Origin: Paralithodes platypus
Lineage: Eukaryota; Arthropoda; Malacostraca; Decapoda; Lithodidae
NCBI GenBank assembly: GCA_032716605.1
Contig: CM064552.1
Coordinates: 11,564,747 to 11,628,746, forward strand
Length of the DNA: 64,000 bases
Direction: 5' to 3'
Shown here in pieces: positions 45,640 through 57,135 of this stretch. Position numbers and translations under genes: made by a program. How positions within the stretch are numbered: position 1 is the first letter of the stretch; each line of letters starts with the position of its first letter. Below the pieces are notes generated by a model. That model was not told the origin of the DNA, made no database searches, and saw only the letters and a program-made list of their open reading frames with translations.

Positions 45640-46830
45640 TATTCTTTTCCTGTCTTCCTCTCCCCTCCCTTTATAGTTATTCCTCTTGTCCTATTCCTGC
45701 CGTTTAGTTATTATTCTTTTCTTATTCCTTCCCTTTACAGTTATATTTTGTCCTATCCCTTCCCTTTGGTTATTCTGTTTCTTATTTCCCTATCCCCTCC
45801 CTTTACTCATTCTTGTCCTATCCCTTCCTTTTTACAGTTATTCTTCGTTTCCTCTCCCCTCCCTTTACAGTTATTCATCGTTTTCTATACCCTTCCTTTA
45901 CAGTTACCCTTATATTCCTATCCCCAATCCCCTCCCTTTAAAGTTATTCATATTTCGCTATCTCCTCCCTTTAGTTATTCTTATTGTTCCTATCTCCCAC
46001 CTTTACAGTTATTCATATTTCGCTATCTCCTCCCTTTAGTTATTCTTATTGTTCCTATCTCCCACCTTTACAGTTATTCATATTTCGCTATCTCCTCCCT
46101 TTAGTTATTCATATTGTTTCTATCTCCCACCTTTACAGTTATTCATATTTCCCTATCTCCTCTCTTTAGTTATTCATATTTGTATCTATCTCCTCCCTTT
46201 ACAGTTATTCATATTTCCCTATCTCCTCCCTTTAGTTATTCTAATTGTTTCTATCCCCTCCCTTTACAGTTATTCATATTTCCCTATCTCCTCCCTTTAG
46301 TTATTCATATTTGTATCTATCTCCTCCCTTTACAGTTATTCATATTTCCCTATCTCCTCTCTTTAGTTATTCTTATTGTTTCTATCTCCTCCCTTTACAG
46401 TTATTCATATTTCCCTATCTCCTCCCTTTAGTTATTCTTATTGTTTCTATCCCCTCCCTTTACAGTTATTCATATTTCCCTATCTCCTCCCTTTAGTTAT
46501 TCTTATTGTTTCTATCTCCTCCCTTTACAGTTGTTCATATTTCCCTATCTCCTCCCTTTAGTTATTCTTATTGTTCCTATCTCCTACCTTTACAGTTATT
46601 CATATTTCCCTATCTCCTCCCTTTAGTTATTCATATTTGTTTCTATCTCCTCCCTTTAGTTATTCTTATGTTTCTATCCCCTCCCTTTACAGTTACTCTT
46701 CCTTTCCTATCTCCTCCCTTTAGTTATTCATATTTGTTTCTATCCCCTCCCTTTAGTTATTCTTATGTTTCTATCCCCTCCCTTTATAGTCATTCTTCTC
46801 TTCCTATTCCCTCTCTTCCTTTATATATTT
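45640..46830 (+). repeat. 65-bp pyrimidine-rich minisatellite
   Basis: TATCTCCTCCCTTTACAG, TTATTCATATTTCCC, TATCTCCTCCCTTTAG, TTATTCTTATTGTTTC alternate. Best ordered at 45960-46630 (about ten units); degenerate on both sides. Confidence 0.85.
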
Positions 46831-46955
46831 AAGTCGGTGTTCTCGTGTACTCCCTATATTTCCTGACCCTTTCTTTCTAGCACTATAATACCCACAGAAC
46901 TATATAACCAGTCGTCTTTTAGGTTGAAGCTTCACACAACATCATTTAGCTGTTA

Positions 46956-47336
46956 TTAAGGGGGGTGACCTGTTTTTGTTCTGTCCTTTTCTATCTTTCT
47001 CTGGCTTGTATCCATTTGGCCCCATTCAGCCTACTGTTTTAAGACGTTTATCCCCATCCAGGTGTCAATATTTTACTGGTGAGCGGTAGCGAGCCGGCAT
47101 ATTTTTCATTTTTGTTTGACAGCAGGCTAAATTTGTACATTTTTCGATAGAAAAATTTCTCCGGCGAAGCCGGATTTCTTCATATAATGCTGGCTCGCTA
47201 TCGCTCGCCAGGAAGAAATCGACACGTAGATGGGGATAAACGTCTTAAAATAGTTGGCTGAATGGGCCCGAATGGATACAAGCCAGAGAAAGAGAGAAAA
47301 GGACAGAAATAACAAAAAGCAGGTCACCCTCCTTAA
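46956..47336 (-). mobile_element. Family F foldback MITE (copy F5)
   Basis: TTAAGGGGGGTGACC start and GGTCACCCTCCTTAA end. Its right TTAA is also the left TTAA of P12. Confidence 0.8.
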
Positions 47337-47533
47337 CCCACTCAATACCAGAGACGACATTTCCACCATATTCTGGCAACCATTTGACGATTTAAATCAG
47401 CTTAGGAAGGATCTCTATCAATTAAAAGGCTACAGATCATCTCAACAAATCCTTTTAGCAATCCGATATCTTTCCGAAGCTTCATAAAATCGGCTAAATG
47501 TATAACAAACGTCGCTGTTACTCAAAGGGTTAA
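47333..47533. mobile_element. Family P MITE, copy P12
   Basis: TTAACCCACTCAATACCAGAG at the left; CTGTTACTCAAAGGGTTAA at the right. Confidence 0.75.
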
Positions 47534-47802
47534 AAGCGAGTAACTAAACGAGATCATTTCAAACTCTTATTTGTTTTGAAGGTTTATTAAAGTATATAGT
47601 CAATGTATACGTAATTTATACGCGTTGTGATTAAGGCATTACCACATAATTAGCCTATACACGATACTCAAATATACTGTATATATTTTAATTTCATTTA
47701 TTTATATATTTGTTCGTTTATTTATTTTTACTTTATTCTTCTTTTTAAAACGTGACCCGTAAAAAAAAACACACAGATAAGGATCCTGAGCCACTTTCTC
47801 AA

Positions 47803-48174
47803 TTAAGGGGACAGTGGCTGTTTGTTTGCTCTATTAATTCATGTATTCACATAGTTTTTTAGTTTCCTCCCTAGACCTCCATCAGGCTTAGAAAAACACC
47901 CCCTAGACCCCCCTTTAAGATAGATTTGTACATTTTTCGGTAGAAGAATGTCTCGGCCAAAGGCCGATTCCTCCTAAAATTACAGGCTCGGTATGGCTCG
48001 CCAGGAAAAAAATCGACATCTAAATGGCACGAAGGGTCCTAATATTGACAAAGAAATGGAGTGAAAGGTCATAAAATCCCCAAACTAATGGAACCAACGT
48101 CTTAAAATCTCAAAACTAGTGGGGCTAAACATTAGGGAGAAGGAGGTCCAGAAAAACGGTCTGTCTCGGGTTAA
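47803..48174 (-). mobile_element. Family B MITE (copy B8)
   Basis: TTAAGGGGACAGTGGCTG start; GGTCTGTCTCGGGTTAA end; TTTCGGTAGAAGAATG and GGCCAAAGGCC inside. Closest to B4. Confidence 0.75.
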
Positions 48175-48257
48175 TTTCGGGTTAGGTCCTGCACAACAAA
48201 TGCTGATAGCAAGCATAATAATATTGTCCGCGTAGTATCAACTTCAAATACATACTA

Positions 48258-48585
48258 CATGGACTCTCGTGAACAACAATCATACTACTTGGACTCTCGT
48301 GAACAACAATCATACTACTTGGACTCTCGTGAACAACAATCATACTACATGGACTCTCGTGAACAACAATCATACTACTTGGACTCTCGTGAACAACAAT
48401 CATACTACTTGGACTCTCGTGAACAACAATCATACACTTGGGACTCTCGTGAACAACAATCATACTACTTGGACTCTCGTGAACAACAATCATACTACTT
48501 GGACTCTCGTGAACAACAATCATACTACTTGGACTCTCGTGAACAACAATCATACTACTTGGACTCTCGTGAACAACAATCATAT
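48258..48585 (+). repeat. 30-bp minisatellite, 11 units
   Basis: Unit GGACTCTCGTGAACAACAAT plus CATACTACTT. Period divisible by three, so it is open in two plus frames and one minus frame; these are not taken as genes. Confidence 0.95.
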
Positions 48586-48608
48586 TTCCGATCGTCAAAG
48601 ATGCACGC

Positions 48609-48840
48609 AACAATTGACCACTTGCGAGTTTTGGTCTATAAGGAAGTTGGAGCCGTAGACATCGATATTTAGCAGAATTATCAGCTAAAATAAGGTTGTC
48701 GTTCATTTATAAATACATCAAATTAAATTCAACATACTCTTGAGCCATCAGAAACCTACATTATTATTGCATTTCAGTTTACTATCGATGTGTACAGCTC
48801 CAACTTCCTTATAGCCTGAAACTCGCAAGTGGTCAATTAA
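48609..48840. repeat. 57-bp inverted repeat around a 115-bp spacer
   Basis: AATTGACCACTTGCGAGTTT..TAAGGAAGTTGGAGC at 48610-48665 returns inverted at 48781-48838. Confidence 0.85.
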
Positions 48841-48986
48841 GTCTAACCTGAAATTCGTTATTGAAATGACTTAAACGGAAAACCATGTTTAAATATATAG
48901 CTTTCTGTTTCTATTGATATTTTCAACACCTGTGTTCCCTATATATAGTATTATAAAAGCACGTGTTAAACTATATTTTTCACAAT

Positions 48987-49369
48987 TTAAGGGGGGTCAC
49001 CGTTTTTTGTTTTATCTTTCTCTCCTTTTCTTTCTTTCTCTGGTTTGTATCCATTCGGCCCCATTCAGCCAACTGTTTTAATACGTTTATCCCCATCCAG
49101 GTGTCGATTTCTTCCTGGCGAGCGATAGCAAGCCAGCATTGTATGGAGAAAACCGGCTTGGAGACATTTTTCTATCGAAAAATGTAAAAATTTAGCTTGC
49201 TGTCAAAACAAAAATATATATATGCTGGCTCGCTACCGCTCGCCAAGAAAAAAATTGACTCCTGGATGGGGGTAAACGTCTTAAAACAGTAGGCTGAATG
49301 GGGCCGAATGGATACAAGCCAAAGAGAGAGGGAGAGAAAGAGAAAAAAAAGCGAGGTGGGCTCCCTTAA
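48987..49369 (-). mobile_element. Family F foldback MITE (copy F6)
   Basis: TTAAGGGGGGTCACC start; GAGGTGGGCTCCCTTAA end; hairpin CATTTTTCTATCGAAAAATG near the centre. Confidence 0.85.
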
Positions 49370-49826
49370 ATGAAGTCGAAAATATGTCGCTTTATAATAA
49401 AAATTCATGTAGAGATATGAATGCGCAATAAATCAATATCAATAATAATATTAGATATGGTAATAGTTTTGTTTTATATATATGCCAGGACTGTGCCCGA
49501 AAAAAAAAAAATGAATGGAAAAATCGGTCTCGGTCTCACTTTTATCATTGCAAATCTATATTCCACATTCTCTTTCACTTTAATATTTATTTGCAATTTC
49601 AGTTCGCTTATTGCATTGCACATATTCATCACAAATTCTTTTCCATTCGCGTTTAGTTTGATTTCACTATTTGTTCGCATATCTTTATTAATTGTAAACG
49701 CTTACTCTAAATAAACATGTTTTAAGTCAAATAATTACAATTATATCCAGTTATCATTACATTCTATATCACTCTAATAACAATCTTAAATTATATTTCA
49801 GTAACTGCACAGCGTGATTGTTTTTA
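49370..49826. other. AT-rich stretch, nothing recognised
   Basis: No repeat shared with the window and no convincing coding sequence. Confidence 0.5.
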
Positions 49827-49962
49827 GTGTCCTCCCTAAACCTCCATCAAGCTTTAAAACAAATCCCTAAGATCCCCCTTCTAGTTCAATTTGTACACTT
49901 TTCGGTAGGTAAAATGTCCCTACCAAAAGTCTGTTCCTCCTAAATTACAGGCTCGCTATTAT
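49827..49962 (-). mobile_element. Family B fragment (B9)
   Basis: TCCTCCCTAAACCTCCATCA, AATTTGTACACTTTTCGG to ATTACAGGCTCGCTAT, where it is cut off. Confidence 0.6.
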
Positions 49963-49984
49963 ACTGTTTCGTATAATGGTCCAT

Positions 49985-50369
49985 TTAAGGGGGGTCACCG
50001 GCTTTTGTTTTATCTTTCTCTCCTTTTATCTCTTTCCCTGGCTTGTATCCATTCGGCCCCATTCAGCCAACTGTTTTAAGACGTTTATCCCCATCCAGGT
50101 GTCGTTTTCTTCATGGCGAGCGATAGCGAGCCAGCATTGTATGGAGAAATCCGGCTTCGCCGGAGAAATTTTTCTATCGAAAAATGTACAAATTTAGCTT
50201 GCTGTCAAAACAAAAACTTATATATGCTGGCTCGCTACCGCTCGCCAGGAAAATATTGACACTTGGATAGGGGTAAATGTCTTAAAACAGTAGGCTGAAT
50301 GGGGCCGAAAGGATACAAGCCAAAGAGAGAGGGAGAGAAAGAGAAAAAAAGCGAGGTGGGCTCCCTTAA
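49985..50369 (-). mobile_element. Family F foldback MITE (copy F7)
   Basis: TTAAGGGGGGTCACCGGC start; GAGGTGGGCTCCCTTAA end; TCCGGCTTCGCCGGA hairpin. Confidence 0.85.
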
Positions 50370-50520
50370 CGCAGAATGGGTAGTACAAGCTACTGGTATT
50401 TTTAAAAATTGCAATACAAATGGGCTTATATGAACAATGATGAGTATAAGACGAAATACGCACAATAGCAATTTAATTATATATTGGTTTAGACTATACA
50501 GTACAAATAGTTTCCATACA

Positions 50521-50670
50521 CACACACGTCCTGTACTGCATATTATTACCAAGGACGGCAACAACACTACTCCTCCCTATACCCTCTCTACCAGAATAGT
50601 GGACACGAGAGACCCTGTAGTAACAGACATCGGCCAACCTCCACCATCTTGGAGCCACTGGGGTTATTAG
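50521..50670 (+). other. Possible coding exon, unidentified
   Basis: One frame reads VLHIITKDGNNTTPPYTLST then RIVDTRDPVVTDIGQPPPSW and ends SHWGY-stop. It is GC-richer than the flanks, non-repetitive and has ordinary composition. The sequence before it has no clear acceptor. Family not recognised; a chance frame remains possible. Confidence 0.25.
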
Positions 50671-50675
50671 TCTCT

Positions 50676-51012
50676 GTAAGGGGGTAGTACTTGGTTTTTG
50701 GGCTATATATTTATATATCTAATTATTTTTGAGTATCCTCGCTAGACCTCCATCAAGTTTAGAAAAACACCCCCTAGATCCCCTTTCAAGATAAATTTGT
50801 AAATTTTTCGGTAGAAAAATGTCCAGGCCGAAGGCCGATTCCTTCTAAAATCAGAGGCTCGCGACACCTAAAGGGCACGAAAGGTCTTAATATTGAATGA
50901 GAAACGTCTCAAAATCGCCAAGCTAACGGAACGAACGTTTTATAACCTCAAAACTAATATGCTAAACATGAGGGAGAAGGGGGTCCATAAAAAGCAAGTA
51001 CTACCCTCTTAA
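50676..51012 (-). mobile_element. Family B MITE (copy B10)
   Basis: GTAAGGGGGTAGTACTTG start and CAAGTACTACCCTCTTAA end form good TIRs; GGCCGAAGGCC and CGCCAAGCTAACGG inside. Confidence 0.75.
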
Positions 51013-51054
51013 ACTCATATTTGTCCAGACCCATAATAAATAATCTGCAATACA

Positions 51055-51312
51055 GGACACTTGTAAGCCACATTCTCTAGCCCACTCATAAATATTTGTG
51101 GATCTAACCTATTTATAATTATTGAAGTATATCTCTGGAAACGAATTTATGAATAATATTTTCTATACATCCGCTACAAAACTATAATACTACTTATTGA
51201 AAAGCAAGATCTATCCAAAAATCAATCCGGATGGTTGTAATTACATAACGAAAAACATAGGGGGTCCAGGAATTCTTATGAGTGGGCTAGAGACTATGGC
51301 ATCCGAGTGTAC
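51055..51312. mobile_element. Family G MITE (copy G2)
   Basis: Right end TTATGAGTGGGCTAGAGAC..TCCGAGTGTAC is the inverted form of the left end (CACATTCTCTAGCCCACTCATAA-type). The interior matches G1. Confidence 0.75.
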
Positions 51313-51776
51313 AGTACGGTATTATGGTCTTTGGATCTAAATTCGACATGATCACAAATAGTCTAATAGAATATCCTCCCGTTATGTGATAGTACGCCAC
51401 CAATATTGCTTCAAAAATATAAAAATAAATAAATAAATATTTAATATATACATAAATAAATATGTAACATGACCAATCCCCACTACCACCTGATATCTAA
51501 TGTACACCTAGTCACCTACGCACTTCAACTTCCACCCCTCCCCTCCTGCAAACTTTGGAACACACTCTTATAACTTGGTAACATTAATATTTCTCCTGGC
51601 CTGCCACACTTCTCTCAACTCTCTTTATCACACAGGTATCTTAATATTTAGTTCCATCAATATTTCTATTTAATACCCACACATCTCCACACTCACTGGC
51701 GGTAATAAATAAATATATATACCCGGTACATATATACTATATATAATTATATACAGTATACAGTATACAGTATATA

Positions 51777-51777
<1 letters not shown>
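51313..51777. other. No feature recognised
   Basis: AT-rich sequence with an AATA-rich patch near 51430. Confidence 0.5.
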
Positions 51778-52078
<301 letters not shown>

Positions 52079-52329
52079 TTCTCTTCTAACCTAACTATCA
52101 CTCTTAATCTATGTATCTACAGTGTACCCGTATTCTATCTTCTAAATTACCCACTTAATCTATCCAGCTATGAGTGCATCTATCTCCATACTGTTTACTC
52201 CTGACAAGACAGCACCCCTCCTACCCCCAGGCCCCCCCTCCAGTCGACATAATGGGGCCTTTTACCTCCCGGTGCGCAGGCAATTGAGTTTTAAACCCTG
52301 ATTTGGTGTTTCCCCAACCCTGACGAGGT

Positions 52330-52760
52330 GGGAGAGAGGGGGGTAGGAGAAGGTGGTGGTGGTGGTGGTGGTGGTGGAGTAGGATGGAAGGGTGGTGGTG
52401 GTGGTGGTGATGGAGGGGGATGGAAGGGTGGTGGTGGTGGTAGATTATGTGGTGATGGTGGTGGAGGATTAGGAATGGGAGGTGGTGGAGTGGGTGGTGG
52501 TGAAGGAAGAGGAATGGTAGGTGGTGGAGGAAGAGTAAGAGTAGGGAGTGGAGGTGGAGGAGGAGGAAGGGGGGAGGGGGTAGAAGAAGGGGTGGATGTG
52601 GAGAAAGAGGAGGACTAAGAGGTGGTGATGGTGGAGGGAGAGGGTGGTGGGGGGGTCGTCGTTGTTGTTGTTGTGGTGGCGAAGGAAGAGGTGGTGGAGG
52701 AGGAAATGGTGGTGGAAGAGGAGGATGATGGGAATGGGGAAGAGGTGATGGATGTATTTT
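52330..52760 (+). repeat. Purine-rich (GGT)n/(GGA)n tract
   Basis: GGTGGTGG, GGAGGAGG and GGGATGGAAGGGTGGTGGTG blocks; strongly G-rich on the plus strand. Confidence 0.9.
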
Positions 52761-52844
52761 CATATTTGATATTTTAAAACAATACATACAGGAACAATCA
52801 CGTGTTCTGATTAGCAGTACAAATTGTATCGAATATAGAAACTC

Positions 52845-53171
52845 TTAAGGGGAGATTTCCACTTGAGGGATTTTTTTTCTTGACCCCTTTCTCCCTCATG
52901 TTTAGCCCCATTGCTTTTGATATTATAAAACGTTTGCCCCATTAGTTTAGCGATTTTAAGAACTTTCACCCCATATTAAGACCTTTCGTGCCATTCAGGT
53001 GTCAATTGTATCCTGGCGAGCGATAGCGAGCCTGTAATTTAAGAGGAACCGGCCTTCGGCCGGGACATTTTTCTACCGAAAAATGTACAAATTTATCTTG
53101 AAAGGGACTCAAGGGGGTGTAATTTTAAGCTTGATGGAGGTCTAGGGAACCAACTAAACACCTCCCCTTAA
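52845..53171 (+). mobile_element. Family B MITE (copy B11)
   Basis: TTAAGGGGAGATTTCC start; CACCTCCCCTTAA end. All landmarks are present, including GGCCTTCGGCC and CTACCGAAAAATGTACAAAT. One of the clearest copies. Confidence 0.85.
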
Positions 53172-53190
53172 GTAATACAGTAAATTGAAT

Positions 53191-53216
53191 TATCCCAATG
53201 ATAAATCATTGGGATA
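53191..53216. repeat. 11-bp hairpin
   Basis: TATCCCAATGA, TAAA, TCATTGGGATA: perfect arms with a 4-base loop. Confidence 0.9.
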
Positions 53217-53419
53217 TTATATCAAGATTATCCCAATATTAATGTTCACGATTTCAAAGTTTATCACAAAGTAAGTGATCAGATACTAGTGCAAACGATT
53301 GTACATATACACTCTAAAAGTTTAAGATGCTTAGACTGTGTTCACCCTACTCGTAATTTACATACATATTGGGACAGCACGTACAAATAGCTCCTAGACG
53401 CTGTGTGTAGTACCAATAT

Positions 53420-54340
53420 AACGAGGAGGAGGTGGATGTGGTGGTGGAGTGGGAGGAGGAGGTGGTGGAAGTGGAGTGGGAGGAGGAGCAGGAGGCGGTG
53501 GTGGTGGTGGAGTGGGAGGGGGAACAGGAGGAGTAGGTGGTGGATGAGGAGGTGGTTGTGGAGTGGGAGGAAGAGTTGGTGGAGGTGGTTGTGATGGTGG
53601 TGGTGGAAGTGGAGGTGGTTGTGATGGTGGTGGTGGAGTGGGAGGAGGAACAGGAGGAGGAGGTGGTGGAAGTGGAGGTGGTGCGGTGGGAGGGGGATCA
53701 GGAGGAGGATGTGGTGGAAGTGGAGGTGGTTGTGGTGGTGGGGTTGGAGGGGGATCAGGAGGAGGAGGAGGTGGTGGAGGTGGATGTGATGGTGGTGGTG
53801 GGGTGGGAGGAACAGGAAGAAGTGGTGGAAGTGGAGGTGGTGGAAGTGGAGGTGGTGGAAGTGGAGGTGGTTGTGATGGTGGTGGTGGAGTGGGAGGAGG
53901 AGGTGGTGGAAGGGGAGGTGGTTGTGATGTGATGTGATGGTGGTGGTGGAGTGGGAGGAGGAACAGGAGGTGGAGGTGGTTGTGATGGTGGTGGAGGAGT
54001 GGGAGGAGGAACAGAGGGAGGAGGTGGTGGAAGTGAAGGTGGTTGTGATGATGGTGGTGGTGGAGTGGGAGGAGGTGGTGGAAGTGGAGGTGGTTGTGAT
54101 GGTGGTGGTGGAGTGGGAGGAGGAACAGAGGGAGGAGGTGGTGGAAGTGGAGGTGGTGGAGTGGGAGGAACAGAGGGAGGAGGTGGTGGAAGTGGAGGTG
54201 GTTGTGATGATGATGGTGGTGGAGTGGGAGGAGGAACAGAGGGAGGAGGTGGTGGAGATGGTTATGATGATGGTGGTTGAGGAGTGGGAAGAAGAGAAGT
54301 GGTGGGAGAGGTGTTGGTGGTAGAAAAGGAGAACTAAGAG
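53420..54340 (+). repeat. G-rich minisatellite (GGAGGTGGTGGAAGTGGAGG type)
   Basis: About 0.9 kb of GGAGGTGGTGGAAGTGGAGG and GTGATGGTGGTGGTGGAGTG units. The minus-strand proline/histidine frame (53394-54398) and the plus-strand frames are repeat translations. Confidence 0.9.
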
Positions 54341-54479
54341 GATTGGGAGAAGAGGAATAGTAAGAATTCACAAAAGTATTGAAAAGGAAAGCAAACAAAG
54401 ACAGATCTCCCGATCCTCCATAGGCTACTTATTGTGGGTAGGGAACGACTGCCACAGAATGCAAAAGAAAATGTGATAA

Positions 54480-54575
54480 TTAATAGTTGTGTGTTATGCC
54501 CCAGCCAGGGTTTGAACCCAGGCCAGTAGTGCAGCACTCCGGCACCTAAACCACTAGACCACCGATAATAATAAA
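54480..54575 (-). mobile_element. tRNA-like SINE head (T4)
   Basis: Minus strand reads GGTGGTCTAGTGGTTTAGGT (box A region), then CTGGGTTCAAACCCTGGC (box B), then ATAACACACAACTATTAATT. It looks tRNA-like over about 70 bp but the acceptor stem does not close. Confidence 0.55.
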
Positions 54576-54649
54576 CTGGCAGCAGGTTCGTCAGAGACAA
54601 AACAAGGTATACCCATAAGGGCTATCCCGATGTCAACAAACCTTTTCTA

Positions 54650-55425
54650 AACACCTTTCTCCCTCATGCTTAGTCCCTTTAGTTTTCAGAGTTTAAGACG
54701 TTCGGCCCATTAGCTTGGCGATTTTATGACGTTTTTTTTTCTATGTGTATGAGGGAGACAAAAGGCAAAACTCCCTGTGACGAGTGCCTCCCCCAGAGGT
54801 GAAAGTGACAGGGCCAAAATCAAGGAAAGTTCGAGCCAAAATGCCTGGTCACACAGAGTTTGAAACCATTTAAGTCATAGGAAGAAGGAAAGATGGATTC
54901 AGGGAGAGAGTTCCAGAACTCAGCTGTTGAATAAAAGAAAGATTGGGAGTAACGTTTCACTCTTGAGTTGGAGAGTTGTACAGAGTAGGAGTGGGATTGT
55001 GTTGTAAGACGGATACTACGTACCCAACGTAGAAGAGGTTGTATACAGTGGGAGAGCTCTGAGGAACACTGATTATTGTAGTAGCGATAGAATAGCGAGA
55101 GAGATTGCAGAGAGTCGGTGAGTGGACGGGAGTTAATGATACGAAAGGCTATCCTTTCTACTTTGTCTAGAAGTGCTGTGTGAGAGGATCCTCCCCACAC
55201 ATGTGAACATTACAATACCTTTTCTTTGAAAATATTAAGACGTTTTGTATCATTTAGGTGTCGATATTTTCCTGGCGAGCAATAGCGAGCCTGTAATTTA
55301 GGAGGAACTAGCTTTTGGCCGGAACATTTTTCTACCGAAAAATGTACAAATGTATCTTGAAGGGGGATCCTGTGGTTGTTTTTTGTAAAGTGTGATGGAG
55401 GTCTAGGTAGGAAACTAGAAAAATA
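54650..55425 (+). mobile_element. Family B MITE (copy B12) split by LINE-D
   Basis: The left part CTCATGCTTAGTCCC..TTAGCTTGGCGATTTTATGA and right part ATTAAGACGTTTTG..GGTGTCGATATTTTCCTGGC, GAAAAATGTACAAATG, GATGGAGGTCTAGG belong to one B element. About 6-8 bp are missing at the insertion. Confidence 0.75.
54738..55215 (-). mobile_element. LINE-D: 5'-truncated LINE (C-terminal RT-ORF region and 3' end)
   Basis: On the minus strand 126 codons (55200-54820) read RIAFRIINSRPLTDSLQSLS, FYRYYNNQCSSELSHCI, SYSVQLSNSRVKRYSQSFFY, STAEFWNSLPESIFP and end GSNFP-stop. This is the conserved C-terminal tail of RTs from a Jockey/RTE-related LINE clade, in which YY.G.CS.EL and SFF..T..LWN.LP..FP recur. The 3' UTR ends CTCATACACATAG and an A-run (the T-run at 54736-54744). 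The RT core is absent through truncation. Confidence 0.75.
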
Positions 55426-55512
55426 ATATATAAATGAAAATATCGACCAAAATATAAGAGATATTTCACAGCTCGGTGTTAGTGGGGACTCTAGCCACAG
55501 AACCCTCCCGAA

Positions 55513-55539
55513 AAAGAAAGGGGGGGGGGGGGGGGGGGC
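55513..55539. repeat. Poly-G run
   Basis: About 20 or more G in a row. Confidence 0.95.
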
Positions 55540-55966
55540 ATTTAATCTTACAGCGAGGACAAGATTATGCACAAACGCAGTCAATGGGTGAATTAAGGGA
55601 TAATATATATCTATGTAACCTATAAATGTTTGTGCTATTCATTGGCTACGGCATTAATTTGGCTGCTTGTATAGAAACACATTTGGATTCACGCGAATGA
55701 AAGGCTTTACCTAGTTATGTGACCATTAGTTCTATTGAAATTCGAGTTACCTGTGATGTACTTAGTGGCAAACATATTATTATAGCCTTTCAAAAATGTA
55801 AACACTTGAATTAGATCCTAATTCAAGGAGGAAGAAGAGGAGTTACCTAAAGTTAACTACATGACGCGACTTAAATATTGGAAATACTTTAATAAGATTA
55901 ATATTTCCAGAATAAGTCCACACATATATAAATTTAAGTATTTTATGACACCAATTGTGTGAATAT

Positions 55967-55969
55967 AAT

Positions 55970-56059
<90 letters not shown>

Positions 56060-56074
56060 AGAGAGAGAGAGAGA
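55967..56074. repeat. (TA)n then (GA)n
   Basis: About 90 bp (TA)n followed by a short (GA)n. Confidence 0.95.
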
Positions 56075-56509
56075 AGCGGGGGAAAGATAAAATAATTATC
56101 ATATAATAGACAATAGACAACATCGACGGATACATTTTTTGTTTTCCGCGAGACTTTTTTTTCAGCATTCTAATGAGTTAATTAAATGCAAAGCTGCTGG
56201 AGCCCCACTAATCCATTACCATTTAATTCCAATTAACTGCTAAAGGGTTAGAGACTATTCAAATTACAGGCTTACAGCATACTTGCCTCACGAAACGCCT
56301 ATTTCTAGAAGGCACACGCAAAAAACATAGTGATTATTCTACCTTCACAATATTTTACAAGCAATATTATTTATATACAAAGGGAGTAAAACAGTATTAT
56401 CATGACCGTCACACTTTTTTTTCCTTTTTTTTCCTTGTTTTTATTTTTCATTTTACCCAAGATCAGGAAACTTTCTATGAGAGACAAGGAGGTTCCATCA
56501 GAGAACAAA

Positions 56510-56965
56510 AGGTGGGTCGGTAAAGGTGTCCCGCTGGGGAAAGGAGGTCAGGGAAGAGGTCAGGCAAGGAAGAGGTCAGGCACGAGGTTACGCAAGGATG
56601 AGGTCAGGCAGAAGGTCACGAAAGAAAGAGGTCAGGCAGGAAAGAAGATCAGGGAGAGGTCAGGCAGACAGAATATCGGGGAAGAGGTCACGCAGGAAAG
56701 AGATCAAATGCGAGGTCATGCAAAAAAGAGGTCAGCCACGAGACTATAAGAGTGGGAAAAAGGCGATGAGGGTTAGTTGGATTGGCCTCAGGGATAGAGA
56801 CAAGATATAGGAGTGAGAAGAGGGAGGTGATGAAGGTTAGTTGAACAGGCCTCAAGGTTTGGACAGAGACAAGGTATAGGAGTGAGAAGAGAGAGGTGAT
56901 GAAGGTTAGTTGGACCGGCCTTAGGGTTTGGACAGAGACAGTCAAGGTACAGGAGGTCAAACAGA
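56510..56965 (+). repeat. Two adjacent tandem repeats
   Basis: 56530-56745: GAGGTCAGGCA(G/C)GAAAGA-type units of about 20-27 bp. 56765-56960: a 73-bp unit (GTGATGAAGGTTAGTTG, GGCCT(C/T)A(A/G)GGTTTGGACAG, TATAGGAGTGAGAAGAG), about 2.7 copies. Confidence 0.85.
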
Positions 56966-57135
56966 AGGTAATGGTAGTAGTGAGAGTGGTACGGTTTAGG
57001 GTGCTTATATTTTTTGTTAGCCAGCATCAGGGAACTTGATGCGAGAGACAAGAAAGTATCATTACAAAACAAAATGGGAGGGGGGGGGGGGGTATAGGAG
57101 AAGCTGTAGGAAGGAGGTCAGGAACGAGACTACAC

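Noticed and set aside
45637..46832. Series of overlapping plus-strand frames with hydrophobic repeats resembling membrane segments
   Set aside because: The 65-bp pyrimidine repeat produces F/L/S/Y-rich peptides in each frame; they overlap one another and have no gene structure.
48182..48706. Open frames on both strands across the 30-bp repeat (YLDSREQQSY units)
   Set aside because: Period divisible by three with no stop in the unit gives open frames automatically; there is no start context, signal peptide or homologous flank.
53394..54398. 334-codon minus-strand frame rich in proline and histidine
   Set aside because: It is the translation of a G-rich minisatellite; all strands and frames are similarly open and no domain or splice context is visible.
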